From NCBI GenBank assembly GCA_036426205.1, contig CM071570.1, forward strand, positions 4,043,872 to 4,107,871: DNA of 64,000 bases, read 5' to 3'. The translations under genes and the position numbers were made by a program. Origin of the DNA: Ascaphus truei. Its lineage: Eukaryota > Chordata > Amphibia > Anura > Ascaphidae. The number at the start of each line of letters is the position of its first letter. The stretch's first letter is position 1. Below, piece after piece: positions 43,584 through 57,244 of this stretch. The notes under the pieces were generated by a model. It was not told the DNA's origin. It saw only the letters and a program-made list of their open reading frames with translations, and made no database searches.

Positions 43584-45660
43584 TATCCAATGGGGTTGTG
43601 GGGAGCGCAGATGTCACCATATGTAAAGAATAGAGATATATATAGTGCAGTAGTTCTTAACTCAAATTTGACTCTTAAGTAGCAGAATGAAAACTCACAT
43701 TCTCCCAGTGAAATGACAGCAGTATGAAATTATCCTCTCAGGTAAAGTAGTCTGTGTGGTGTCCCTCGGTTAGAGATAAAAATCACACTTAGTGCAACAC
43801 TGTGAGTTCTTAAAACATAATATATTAGCAGATAAATATTGCACTTACATTTGTGCAATAAGGATAAGGCTCATAAAAATTAAAGGTGGCTTTGTGCTTC
43901 TGCTCCTTCTTGCCGCTCGCACACCGTCACGTCACTTCCGTTTCTCGTCCGCGATCGTCGACGTCACTTCCGGATGCGGGTGAACTTAGAATCGGGAGCC
44001 GTGGAGACGGGAGTTGCTGCGGAGATTCTGGATAGTATGCAGGGGCTTGCGTAGCCTACTGATGTGTCACTCTTCGCGTTTTGCTTTTCAAAAGCTTCAT
44101 CAGGAGTATAATCTATGGCGCCTCTCTGGTCTAAATAAATATGCTATACTTCATTGTGATTGGATAAAGTGGGAATTGCTAGAATGCTATTGGTCAATTT
44201 ATTGCGCTGTGATTGGGTGATAGGGGCTAATAGATAATAATACTACTCTATCTTTTTTTATATAATACAAACAAGTACAACTTTATTAACATTTATACAA
44301 TCTCATAAAAACTAAAATAAGTTAGTAACCTATACAGAATGGATGAATTAAAACAATTAAATATTTAATATTTTAATATTATAAGAGATAGGGGACTTCC
44401 TAACTAGTTGCTATTTAAACTCCAAATAAGTGATCATCAATAAATACAACGGGGATATAAATAGGAAAGGAAGAACAAGAAACAAGAATTACATTACTCA
44501 TAAATTATAAAATACATTAATTTTAAATACAAAATAGACATTAACAACAAGGGATACATATTAAAGAACTATAGACACATAAAAGAGTAAATTTAATTTA
44601 TACCTATAAAATAAATTAATTAAAAAATATTAAAAGGTTAAAACTTGAAAAAAAGTTTTTAATTATTTTTAAATTAATGCACCAATCTCAATATCTACGT
44701 TTAACCCCTTTGGATTCAGCGTTTTGAGGCAGTGAATCCAAAAGGTTTCTCTTTTTAACAATTCAATCGCTCTATTTCCTCCTCTCCAATTTTGAGGAAT
44801 ATGTTCTATCCCTTTTAGAATTAGAGCTTTGGGATTGGATTGGTGAAATAAGTTAAAATGTTTAGGGACACTATGTGTGTCCATTTTTCTTCGTATGTTC
44901 CCTATATGTTCTAAGGCTCTAATTTTTAAAGTTCTAATGGGCTTGCCTATGTATTGTAGCCCGCAAGGACATTCGAGCATATAAATCATAAAATCAGTAT
45001 TACAGTTTAAAAATTGTTTAATTTTAAATATATTAAATATTAATTAATATTAATAACGCAATAAATTGACCAATAGCATTCTAGCAATTCCCACTTCATC
45101 CAATCACAATGAAGTATAGCATATTTATTTAGAACAGAAAGGCAAAGGCTGCCGTTGATTATACTCCTGATGAAGGTTTTGTAACGAAACGCGGAGAGTG
45201 ACACATCAGTAGGCACTCCAACCCCTGCACAACTATCCAGCAACTGCCCCCATCTCCCCGTCTCACACGGCTCCCGATTCTAAGTTCACCCCGCATCCAG
45301 AAGTGAGTCGACGATCGCGGACGGAGATAGAATTTACGTGACGTTGCGAGCGGCAAAGAAGATCAGGGTCAAAGCCACCTTATTTTTTTGTGCCTTATCC
45401 TTATTGCCCAAATGTAAGTGCGATATTTATCTGCTAATATATTATGTTTTAAGAACTCACATGTTTGCACTAAGTGTTGATTTTTATCATCTCTACCGAG
45501 GACACCACACAGACTACTGAGAGGATAATTTCTTATGCTGTCATTTCACTGGAGAATGTGATTTTTCTTCTGCACTTAAGAGTCAAATTTGATTAAGAAC
45601 TACTGCACTAACGTATAAGTATACTCTATTCTTACATATGGTGACTCTGCGCTCCCAACA
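43584..45660 (-). mobile_element. PLE fragment with inverted ends between divergent V2R exons
   Basis: Arms at about 43,584-44,140 and 45,110-45,660 are inverted repeats flanking a minus-strand GIY-YIG endonuclease ORF and AT-rich sequence. A minus-strand end motif at about 44,070-44,112 has GAAA changed to AAAA and GTA to GAA, so the hammerhead-like core is broken on that side; the right motif (45,162-45,199) is in rough sequence. The element sits at the centre of the V2R palindrome. Confidence 0.7.
44669..44989 (-). CDS. PLE GIY-YIG endonuclease, 5'-truncated, open
   Basis: 106 residues, open to a stop, and coextensive with a PLE C-terminal nuclease. It starts inside MIYMLECPCGLQYIGK, giving the G-L-Y and Y-I-G halves of the GIY-YIG core. 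It continues with an Arg-rich helix (RTLKIRALEH), HSVPKHFNLFHQS, the helix bearing the acidic residue (LLKRETFWIH) and NPKGLNVDIEI at the end. Compared with the PLE at 24.6 kb it is a different subfamily. No reverse transcriptase precedes it, so it is a fragment rather than a working gene; the apparent first Met is internal. Confidence 0.8.
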   Translation of the reverse strand: MIYMLECPCGLQYIGKPIRTLKIRALEHIGNIRRKMDTHSVPKHFNLFHQSNPKALILKGIEHIPQNWRGGNRAIELLKRETFWIHCLKTLNPKGLNVDIEIGALI

Positions 45661-46551
45661 ACCCATTGGATACTTGCAAAAAAGAGAACTGGACCCTTCT
45701 TTCAGAGGTTGTAGCTGCTATTTTCTTCTAGCTATTTATTATAACACTATTTTTTATAGTTTCATCATTTCTTTTATTCACGTATATATTTATTTACTTA
45801 TTCTCTTTTAAGAGGAGCGCCTTAATCATAATTTTTTGTAATAATCACCGAGTGTGGTGCCGGTATCCCCCCATACAATGTTAAATGTCCTGCTTCACTT
45901 GACTAGACTTTAAATGTATAGGAGATCGCCGCAACCCTAACAGGGAAGCAAATGGTCCCTGGACCTGAAATCAATGCGGTTCTGCTCCTTGAGACCCCCT
46001 AGTCACATACTGTACACTATAATTAAACATTTTTATAAGAAAGAACCGCTGCGAATCTGCTTACATTATGTACAGGGAAAGGCTCTCTCTCTATGCAGCT
46101 GTCCCAGATGCACTAGAGGAGAATTTTAGTGAGGCTTGCGATCTTATCATCGCTGCTGCACGGTTTGGGCATTTTCCCTGCCTCATGGTTTGAGAGTGGC
46201 AACTGAGCTTCTATACTACCTTGAACTCAACTGACAACCATTCAGCGAAAACATGCCAAACCTAGCGATGTAGCAGCAAACTTACAAGGCTACTAGAAGG
46301 CCCCTATATGTATCAACCTCATCAGTTTGTTCTTGGCAGGCTCTTTTTTGTTCATTGGGGGATGAAAGCTTGAGGCTAATAATCATGTTGTATTTTTGCT
46401 TATTGAGTATAGATTCTGTTTCTCAGACCCTTGTCGATTTGTATGTTTAATGATACCGACTTTAATCTAGTATGATCTAATGCAAAGCAAAATGTTTGAA
46501 ATGTTTCCATAAAATTTAATTTATAATATTTGTAATAATTTTCTTTGTCAG

Positions 46552-47425
46552 TATTGGAAAACTGTTTAAGTGCCCTGAGGATCACTGGCCTAATATAAGG
46601 AGAGATATTGTACCCAAGAAGATAGAACCCTTTCTATGGGAACCACTAGGTGGCGGTATTGCAGCCTTACTGTTTCCTTTTCTGCTGTCGTGTCACTGTT
46701 GCAGTGCTGGTGATCTTTATCAAGCACAAGGACACTCCAGTTGTAAGACCAATAACCAGAACCCTCAGCTACATCCTTCTTATCTCTCTTGTGCTGTGTT
46801 TTCTCTGTTCTCTGCTTTTCATCGGCGTCCTCTGAAGGTGACCTGCCTGCTACGACAGTGAGTTTTGGGATTATTTTTACTGTTGCTGTGTCTTGTGTTC
46901 GTCCAAAAACCATCACGTTGTCATCCGCTTTAATGCTATGAAACCTGACAGCAAATTGAGGAGTGGGTGGGACCAGAGTATCCAGCTATCTAGTCCTCCT
47001 CCTCTCACTGGGTGAGGTTGTGATTTGCATTGTGTGGCTAATCCACTCTCCCCATTTCAGACATATGACACCAATCAGAAGTTGGCAGATGATATTACAG
47101 TGTAAGAGCGCCTCACTATTTCTATTTCTCCCTCCCTCAGTTATATGGGACTTTCGGCTTTCTCTCAAGCTTATGTTGCATTCCTAGCAAGACATACCAG
47201 ACACTTTCAATGAACTCGTATTCACATTCAGCATGCTGGGTTCTGCAGTGTTTGGGTCTCCTTTATCCCGCATATCTGAGCACCAGGCAAATACATGGTG
47301 GCGTGGAGGTATTTGCCATCCTGGCCTCCAGTGCAGGACTTCGTGCTGTATCTCTCATTCCCAGTGCAAATTATCCTAATGAGACCTCCTGAACACTAAA
47401 GCCCATTTAACCATAAAAAATGTAA
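46552..47425 (+). pseudogene. V2R terminal exon, indel-ridden (copy B)
   Basis: Collinear with the 18,383 exon, from a cttttgtcag-like acceptor to the same TAA, but 874 bp instead of 899. More than a dozen small indels scatter the frame over many short open stretches (for example 46,650-46,835 and 46,963-47,187). Most informative bases agree with copy A rather than C, but GTGAGTTTTGGG agrees with C. The indel density with few substitutions points to raw-read sequence, so this should not be counted as a biological pseudogene without checking. Confidence 0.8.
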
Positions 47426-50400
47426 AAATTATAGTTGGCGTCCTTTTTATATACATCTATATACTCCAAAGAAAGTTTGACATCGAACCAAAATATCATA
47501 AATAATAAACAATTTGATCTATTTATTAGGTTTAGTAATATCTAATTTAATTTTGCATTAGAGGAACTTAATAAGAATTTTAAACTCTGTACATATGTTA
47601 GAATGTCCAAATGAACCACTCGGTTATTAACACGTTTGTGCCAGGGGGTTTGCCACCGCGTTTGACAAAACTATTCAGCATTCGTTGTTAGCTTTTCATT
47701 GGTATCTCTCGTCTTAGGTGTGATTTCATCATTTACCAAGATATGATGTCATAAATATGGGGGTGATGGCTGTCTATTAATTTTCATATATTTTTCTGGA
47801 TATATTGCCTATTATCCCTTGATTTACGGATACTAGGTATGCATAGATTTACTATTCTAACAACCAACCCAAACGAAAACATGAGCTTTGTGTCACCTGA
47901 AACATTTAGGTCTGAATGCAAAAAGATAATTTGATTGTTTTTATAATTGATACATTATGATTGTGATGTGATTGTGATGTGATGATTATATAGCCATTAT
48001 ATAGTGTAACATAACATATTAGCAAGTCTACTGATTTGAAATGAATTACATACAAAATAGAATGAACGACACTCACCCTGTCTAACACACAATTCACTAG
48101 ATGTGTATGAGGCTGCAAAATAATAATTAAGGACATACAGCCGGAACCACGGTTTTTCTAACACAAACCAGTGCACTATCGCCAAAAGACACCAGGTACA
48201 CCAAGGTACATGCCTTATAACTTGCCTTAACTAGACCCGCATTTCCATTGACTAATGGCGCCATCAGATTAACACGCGGGGTCCGAAAAGTCCCATTCAA
48301 ACTGAATAGCCTGCCAGGGCCCTGCTGTGGTTAATCCGATGGGTCATTAGTCAATGCGGAAAATTCCTTAAACTTTACTCTTAACTAGCCAGTTGCACCC
48401 AGCACATAACCCACATGTAACCGGGCTAGTTAAAGTAATACATGTTGTCTCGTCTGTACTGTACCGTTTTGCTTTTTCCTCCCAAGTTTTCTTCTAATGT
48501 ATAAAAAGCAGCAATACACGAAAAATCAGGACACCCCAGGTAGGAAATGTTAGCAGACACACACTGTTATACAGTATGTGGCATAGAGCAACGGTTTCAA
48601 GCCTTCTGGCCCCTTCATCAGGCTTAATCATAATGTCCATCCAAGGAGATTTAAATAGTCCCTTTGATACACATGTGCCCCTGATCAGAGTCTCTCTGCA
48701 CTGTGCAGCCATTACAGTGACGTCACACAGCTGCTGTTGGAGCTGGCTGCACTTCCCTACAGCACAGACGAGCATCTGAAGCCTCACAAGCAATACGTGA
48801 CAGACTGAACCTTAGGTCGCCGAGACATAGGGATAAAGGAGGGCGCCTGTGCATGCACTCCAAAAGCAAGTAGGCTAATCGCTTTGGATTTGAAATGAAG
48901 ACGTCACTATAAGGATTGTGATAAATGACTCAATTAATTAATATTGTGCTGTACATATTAGAACTGGATTGTGGGAAATGTATCCTGTATTTAAAACACT
49001 GATCTTGTATGTTGATCTCTAAATACACCTAAAAAGTTTTTTTTTTTGCCCTGAAATGTTGTTCTATTGCTTATCTCTTGTATACTATAAATGGTCGGAG
49101 GACCTTTGTGGACATCACTAATATACGACTCTTCTTTATTTTTATTGTTGGAAATTTGTGATGGTTTGAGGGGATCCCTCCACAGATGCAATGCATCCAC
49201 TGAAAATATAGACATTTTTTCCCTACAACAGGATTCAGAGCAAGTATCATTCTCCTGTATTATAACAGTCCACATGTTTTCGATTTTTTGGAGAGAGGAA
49301 ATGCTCTTGCAATTATCTTTCAGAGACGATCCGCATTCCCCTAACCTCTCTAGACACCCTGTTTTTGAGATACTATTATTCTCCAAGGTAAGAATGTTTT
49401 CTTCGTTGGACACAATATGACAGAAGGACCAGGATGGCTATTGCTCGCTAACAGATTATGGCAACACTAATTGGTACTGTAGATCAGGGGTGCACAAAGT
49501 GGGGGGGCGTGCCCAACGGGGGGGCGCAGTTTTTTCTGTGGGGTTCATGGCTGTTACAGAGGCCCCACACTTTCCCCTGACATTTAAAATAAAATGCCTG
49601 GGATCATGCGAGGCCCTATTACTTTTTACTTACCTTCCTTCCGGCTCGCGCTCTCCTTGCAACCCGGCGCACATGACGCAGCGGGACCGTCACATGCCCG
49701 TGACCCCCTCCGCATTGATCCAGCATCTTCTGCAGGATGGGGGTTGTGACCCGTGAGTGAGAGGAGACAGGGGGAGCGTGGACGTGGGAGGGGTGCCAAG
49801 CAAGTAGTAATGGGGTCCCCCCCTTAGGCTGCCCCCTTCCACCGTCTGGGTAGTGGGGGATTAACCAGAAATGTACCTATAATACAAATGTTTCCCCGGG
49901 CTTCACAACCAAAAGACGCTGCTGGGTGTTTCAGTGGGACACTCCTGCTGTTGGTGGAGCTGGTGTATAGTGCCAGACCTCTCCTGTTCGTACCTCGGTG
50001 GGTGCCGCACCCAGCACTAAGCTCTACCTCTCTCTCTCGCAGAAACAAGCCGTCGGGGGAGCCGATGCAAATATAGAACAGGATCCACGACAGTAGTAGG
50101 AAATTAAAAATGTCACCGTTCAACACCAGTTACCTCGCATTATAATCAACTATCTCCCTACCAAAGAGTCACCAGCGCAACATATTTGACACCACTCTGA
50201 AGGCTGAAACCAACAAAGCCAACAATAGGAATTTGATGGTTGGAGAGGGTGTCAATAAGAAGTTTAATCCTTGAGCCATGCCTTGTGTTGTGTGTGCTGG
50301 AGGGTTGCGGGGCGGGGGGGGGGGGTTAAAGCTGCCTTACGGAATTCCTTGAAATTTCAAAGAAATATTTCATCATGTTTTGATTCCTCACACACCTTCA

Positions 50401-52925
50401 TTTAAAAATAAAAATCACATAAAGCCATGTGCAGTCAAGCATTGTCAACAGGCAAAAGCTTCATGCACCAAGCGCAATACATACTGTATATGAGATGTTT
50501 TAGGCAGCACACACACTGTCGAGAAACACAATAAATATAAAAAGTGTTGTTTTTTTTCAGTGTCTTGAAATTTTTCCCCCCATGAGCTTTAATAAAAACC
50601 AGATCATATAAGAAATCAAACCAGCTCTGCTTGTATGTTTATACACGCAGGAAGTGTTGACAGTTCGGGATGATTAAAGGCAGAAGGCCATCCATCTCAC
50701 AGAATGGTTGGGAGAGTTGAAATACTGCAGTACAGTAGATTAGCCTTGGGTTGTTGGTGCGGGGGCGAGCGCGGTGAGAGCGCTGTACACAGTAACGCCC
50801 TATGTTACTGTACCGTACACGCTATGCTTTTCAACAATGTTTCAAATTAGACTGCTGTACATTTTTGCATGTAAAATATGCAAATTTATAATCTAACTAC
50901 TACTGCTGCGCACACACAGACTTGAAGAAAAATGTACGGCTGTACTGACGTAGGGTGAACTGACTATTAGACTTTGAAGACAAGCTCGCAAACGCCCACC
51001 TAGTTTTTAGACGCTTTGCAGTTTTGCACATCGCCGCTAATAAAATACCACAAATTACCGGAACATATTCCGGAAACACCGAAAATATACTGCCTCTGCT
51101 GCCCGCCCAGCGTATCAGAGTTCCGTGGATACCCGCAAATCTATCATAAAGGGGTCGCAGCATGGTAAAGTGCTGGAGGGCTGTCTCCTCCACTTCAGAT
51201 TTGGCATGGGTTGTCCTCTGTCTACCCTCGACTCGGCTGGGTTTCATGTGGGGAAGTCAATCTTGCAGTGGAGAGCTTGTTAACGGTGCCAGACCTTCTT
51301 CTGCTCGATGACTTACACGCGTTCACCACTTCCCCACAACACAGCGGGGGGGGGACGCCTAACTTGTTGACTTGGTAACACATTTAATGATCATATGAGT
51401 TCTGAATGGTTGCGGAAGTTTTAGTGTCCAGATGCGTTCTTACATTACCAATGCGCCACTGACAACTATGATCGCAATGCATGTTTATTTAGCAGTTGCC
51501 GAACTTACCTTTAAGAGGGATCTTAATCTACCTTGTCTACCACTGCTGAGACATTAGATGAAGTCATGTCCTCGAGACACAATCGACCTTGAACTACTAT
51601 ATCATGATCAATGTTGGTGGCAGGGACAGTGCACTTTGAGATAGTTGTGTATCAGTTTAGTCTGGATATTTTAACACAATACTATATCCCTGTGTTGGTT
51701 TTTTTTTGGAGCGCTACTATTAGTAAGTCTTTTACATGATGCCCAGACCTACGTGTTTCCCCTATCCCCAACATATATCCACCTTTGCGTCTGTCTCGCC
51801 AAACCCTCCTTACAGGACTAGGTGCTTATACTTCTGCTCTGAAACCTATTGCACGGCGTTAAGTCTTGAGTTACTCCCCCAGGTGATTGTGTGACGACGG
51901 GTCACTGCGTACATTGATCCATTAGTTTTGCAGACCAGCTTGCTGGCACTACCTTGCCCCCGACGCTTCTACCATGGCATGTGATACTTGTCCGTAGTAG
52001 CGACTGCATCATCTGCTCTTCAACATGGTCATACGCTGATCTGGCACACCTTTTTATTTTTGTATCTCATACGGGGCGGACCCTATCTTACCTATCTGAC
52101 AAGACTATACTACAATGCTTGATCCCCTTCCATTGCATCTGATCTCTGGTTTCATAGCGTTTCTTATCTCTTCTCTCAGCAGGATGTGAAATACATTAAT
52201 CGCGTTGACAGGAACATCTGTATGTTTGCTTGAGTGGTACCTAACCATCAATTCAGTGCCACCTTGCTTAAAACTTTCCTTATACTCAAGGGAACCTGCT
52301 TTTACCGACATTCCCCTTCAATTGTAAGCAGGTTAGAATCGCAACGACTTGTAGGGTATCCCGTGGATTTACCATGAGGGGATAACGTAGCAAACATTTT
52401 ATTTCACAGCAGGTATTATTATTTAAATCATTCTCCTGGGTAATGCACAGGTTGATAACGAATTTATAGTTATGTTAGGGGACCATTGAGATTGGACTGC
52501 AGGTAGTGGCTCAGGGGCTTACCACACCTTTGGCCAAAATGTTAAACTAAAGACCTTTAGTATAGACTATCCTAACATATATATTTCAGGCACTGGACCC
52601 GTGTATAGGAGTTCACCTGAAGTGCACTGGAGCTCCTGCTCTGTGTTTCATGCTGTCTCTGGCTTTTTAAATACCGACTATCAAAATAAACACCCAAGTG
52701 ATTTAAAGGCACCGCTTTAAAAAAACACACGCTATCGTGTAAAAGAAAATTGAACTGTGCCCTCAGTGCACTTGAAGGTAATACGAACAATCTCTCAAAC
52801 CTTGCCAACTAGGGAATGTTTGTACAAGTCTCACTTCTCATAAACATAGCATACCAAACCTGTGAAGGGAGCGAATTCTCAGGAACACCTCCTTCTTAAC
52901 AAAAAAACACACATTACAACATTCA
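47426..52925. repeat. Rough copy of 19,282-24,630
   Basis: Contains in order the counterparts of the hairpin insertion (about 48,140-48,450), PLE-end motif (about 48,590), hAT end (49,485), 80-bp direct repeats (about 49,915 and 51,230), G-run (about 50,310), the 1.05-kb repeat and the dispersed repeat. All are distorted by indels, worst from about 51,300. Open frames here are accidental. Confidence 0.75.
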
Positions 52926-55900
52926 TCTCCTCCTTCTTTGTTTGTTTACTCTTTCTTTTCTGATCCTTTTTTCTCTTCTTATTCTCTTTCTCTCTGTTTG
53001 CCTTCTATCTCTTCGCTGTCGTTGCGTGATGAGGGTCCCCTTCCCCATTAGTTTAGAGAAAGTAGATCACCTTAGAAGACACTCTTAGAATCCATAAAAC
53101 AAGATCGTGATCATTAAAAAGAAAAATGTGATAAATTAAGAACGACTTACTTCAAACTTAAATAATGTCAAAATGAGCAAAATTCTAAGAGATGAAAAAT
53201 GACTATACTCTTAAAGCGCCGGGAAAACAAAGAGATGTTGGAAAGAAGAAACGACATAAATTCCATACCAGAGAGAGATACTAGACACAACAAACGGAAG
53301 ACTTGGGATGTTCATACACAAACCTTCAACTCAGAAGATCACATCCCCACACCGATACCGCACAGTCCGCTAATAAAAATAACCCGTTATAAACCAAAAC
53401 CATAGTACTAAACACCATTGGTGAGAAATAAGGATTATCAAATATTCTTACATACCCTCACTTAGAAAAGATTAAATACCCCACCATTATACTAAATAAA
53501 TAGAGAGATGAGAATTCCAGAGATGAGAGACGGGTATGGTAAAAGAGATTGGACGAGGACGAACATCCAAAACAGAGACCGAGAACAAGAGTAGAGAGAG
53601 CAACACGATGACGAGGGTACCCGCACAGACCAAGAAGAGAGAACACGCAGTGAGAGACAGAGAAAAAGCAGAGATGAGATGAGAGAAAACGTCATAGAGA
53701 GAGAGAACAGACAGCTGATGGCATTGAGGAGAGAGAGAAGATACAACAGAGAACCGAGAGAAAACAACAGATAGAAAGAATATAGAAGAGAAAAAGATCA
53801 ACAAAAAAGACGAATACAACAAAGCCTTTAAGAGAGAGAGACTAACCAGAAGACGAATAGATTACCAAAGGCGAGAGAACAAAAGAAGAAAGAGATTAAG
53901 AAAAGAAGGAAGAGCTAGAAGAATGAGACAAGATGCAACCTATATAGAACCCAAACCAGTAGAATCCTACGTCCTATTGGAGTCTAAAGGATACAGTGAT
54001 TTTTTTAGAGATAGGACGAGACACTGTGATCAATGGGAATGAGAAACCACAGACGCACCACTCTCACGAGAAGAAGGGGGGAACAACACCTACTCCCAAA
54101 AGTATACGGAAAAAAAAGCTCTAGAGAAAGGGGCCCCCGGGAAGTACCAAGAACAACAGACAGATTTAAATAAAACACTAACCAATAGATACATAAAACG
54201 TATGATTAAACACTTAGTTCAGTCATCTTAAATACCCAACAACTTAAAACTTGTTAATAAAGGTTTTTCCTTTGCAACCCTCCATGGGGCCCAATAATTT
54301 TACCAATTTTTTGGACGCCTACAAATATGTGCGAAACCGCTTAACGTATTAAAAAAAAACCAAGGATGTTTCTTAGTAAATACCTGAACTCGAGAAGCAA
54401 CAACTTAAATCCTTTCATTGAAAAAGATCAGAATATATAACACTCTACCTACAAAGAAATCCACCTCTCCTCATCAACTTAGTTTTAAAGTAATCACCCT
54501 TAGTTTTACCATAGCATCATAAATACTGATTTTGAGAAATGATTCTACTACTAGAGAGGCCAAATGTTTCCAAAAATCTCACCAAAAGAAGGAATGCTTT
54601 GGTAAGAGAAAAAACCAATCGATACTAATTAGTGTCACAAACAACAGATAACGGGAGGGGGGGTCCCGATTCCATGAATAGAGAAGGACTATCTCAAGAC
54701 GGTCAGGTCTTCTGGGAGATAATGATACCCTATGAAATTTGACTAAAAACCTACAAAAAGTTTTACAGATCTGTTTGTATATTCAAATAAATGGAAAGAA
54801 ATGGGACTTTGGGCAGACAAGAAATAGTTCTGCTCAACGAACCCGCGACAGTTACAATCTTTTATATGACTCCCTTAGATCCATAATGCTTAGAGACCCC
54901 CCACACCCACCCCACCCCCCCCCTCCACCCCCCCCCCCCCCCCCCAGGGAAGGACCAAATTATTTCTGCGAATAAATCCCTGTACAATTATACAGCTTTA
55001 ACATTGAACAGCTTCTTACAGGCATTGTCAAATCTCTAAAGTCGGATCATTAAAGGACCCAAAGAGGTTCTCCAAACTTCGTAGAACATACAAATTGTCT
55101 GGAAGAGGATACATCTTGGCGACCATCTATGGTTTTACTTGTTAATACCTCATTATAGCGATTTAGGAATGTGAAGCTTACAAGAGTTTTCTAACGTAAA
55201 GACTATGAGTTCTCATACCACACAAATAGAATTTAATCTGGATAGTATGTCTTTATACTAACAAAAAAAAACTTTTTGGTTTGAAGATGGTGTTTTATAT
55301 TAGAACTGTGGCACCCATGGTAACGAGGTTTGGCCCCAGCTATGCCATCCTTTATGGGATGTGGAGGAGAACCACATCGGCCATAGTGATGGTCTTGTGG
55401 GCGAACCTTGTCCTATGGCGGACGACTACATTGACGATATCATTAATGTGGCAAGGGATGACCAAACTTTTACTGATTCTTAGAAAATATGAAATATACA
55501 GTTACAATCTGAAAAATTCAAATCTAAAGATAAGAGACTTCTTTAATTGTCTTGGATCCAATATTTATATCAGGATGGAAAACTAAAAAACCGAGTCCTA
55601 TTTTAAGGATTGAGACAGCAATAAGTACATCTGTTGTTCAAGCTGCCATCATCCTTCTATGGATGGACAATGTCAACATAAACAATATAGAAGAATGCAC
55701 CAAGAGAAATATGTAACTATATTGTAATTTTTTGGACCAACAATGTGAGTATTGAAACACGTTTTGCCCCAAAAAAATTTACAAAGAGGAGTTCTGGATA
55801 AGGCTAAGAGAAGTTAAACCTTCATAGAAGGATTTAAAAATAAAACATTAAAAACAGATAGAGAATTTAGTTCCAAATAAAATTTGACACTGCGTTATGA

Positions 55901-57244
55901 CATCTGTTAAATAGAGAAGCAAAACAATATTGGGAAAATATCTGCAAGCCTGGCGGTCTGACTCATGACCCCATAATAAAAAGAAATTCCATCAAATCCC
56001 AAAAATATTTTCAAAAGCACAGATTTAAAAAATATTATCGATCCTAGTGCTCTCAAAAAGTGCCAAATAGACAAGGGGGTGGTGTACAAAATTATAGAGG
56101 GCTTTATAGGTGTTTCACCTGCAAGATGTTAACACAAACATGTGATAAGAAAAATTTCAATAAAATAACCAAATGAAATTTTAAAATAAAACAATAAATA
56201 TTGCCTACACTGATACTTAATCATCTATAAAATGGCCCATGTGGGTTACAATATGTGTAAAAAAAAGACGCAATAAGCAACACATCATTGAACATCTAAG
56301 TAAATAGCTACGTGGCGTTACTGACGCATAGCGTTTCAAACATTTTGCTCTCTTCCACCATTCTCATCCTAAGGTTTAGTTTTTGAACTACTATGATGAA
56401 AATGTTATCCCAACACTGGAGAGGTCGGACAGGAATTATGACTGAGTAAGTGAGACGCGAGATGTATGTGGATCCATAGATCTCTACTCTATACCTAATG
56501 GACTGCAATGCGACTTGAAATACTACACATTTTATGACTCACCTTTTAATTTAATACACTAAATATGATACTCCTTAGACCCCAGATCTCTATATATATG
56601 TCCTTTTTTAGTTTACAATATCTGCTTTAATAGAATATATGACTTACTGCTTATTTTTATAATTCTATGTTTTCTCTCTCTCATCCTTATGCAATCGGCC
56701 GTCTTGGCTTATTAACTATTTTTTTAGATAGTTTTTATTTATTTTAGACCAGATGTTTATTAACATGCTTGTATTTTCCATGTTTATCACTTCTTTTATA
56801 TGTATTTGTGATCCACGTGTTTGTGTACCTCCTTTAATTCAGAGACCTGTGATTAATCAATTACCCACTAATGCCTACATTTAAGTCAGCAGACGCAAAA
56901 GGGGTAGTTGCTTTCCTGAGACTGACTGTTAGTCAGGAACGCTAGAGCTTGTACACCGCATGCGCCGCTCCTGTCTAGTAAAAGGTGAAGCAGTTTTCGT
57001 GCCATTCGGCCATCTGTTCTGCCTTCCGCCCGCCTCTACCGGAGTCGCTTGTCTTCGCTGATGTGACGTCAGACGCCGACACAGTGACGGAACGGGGAGT
57101 TTTCAACAAGGGCCGGCTATCATCCATTCGATGCGCACCATACGCCCCAAAAATCCTTTATGTGCCCAAAGCACCTTATTTACCTAGTGTGAGTTACATT
57201 CATTTTGTTTTTACCTTAAAATGTTATGCCTATTGTCCATACCA
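52926..57244 (+). pseudogene. Rough copy of the Penelope-like element
   Basis: Same order as 24,636-28,808, including the inverted CT/GA segments, the Lys/Glu-rich start (53,199-53,405), the C-run at about 54,910-54,950, the TIYG-like motif A remnant, GTHG/YIDD region (about 55,300-55,445), the nuclease (about 56,230-56,520) and the 3' GC-rich end. The frame is unreadable because of dense indels. Confidence 0.75.
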
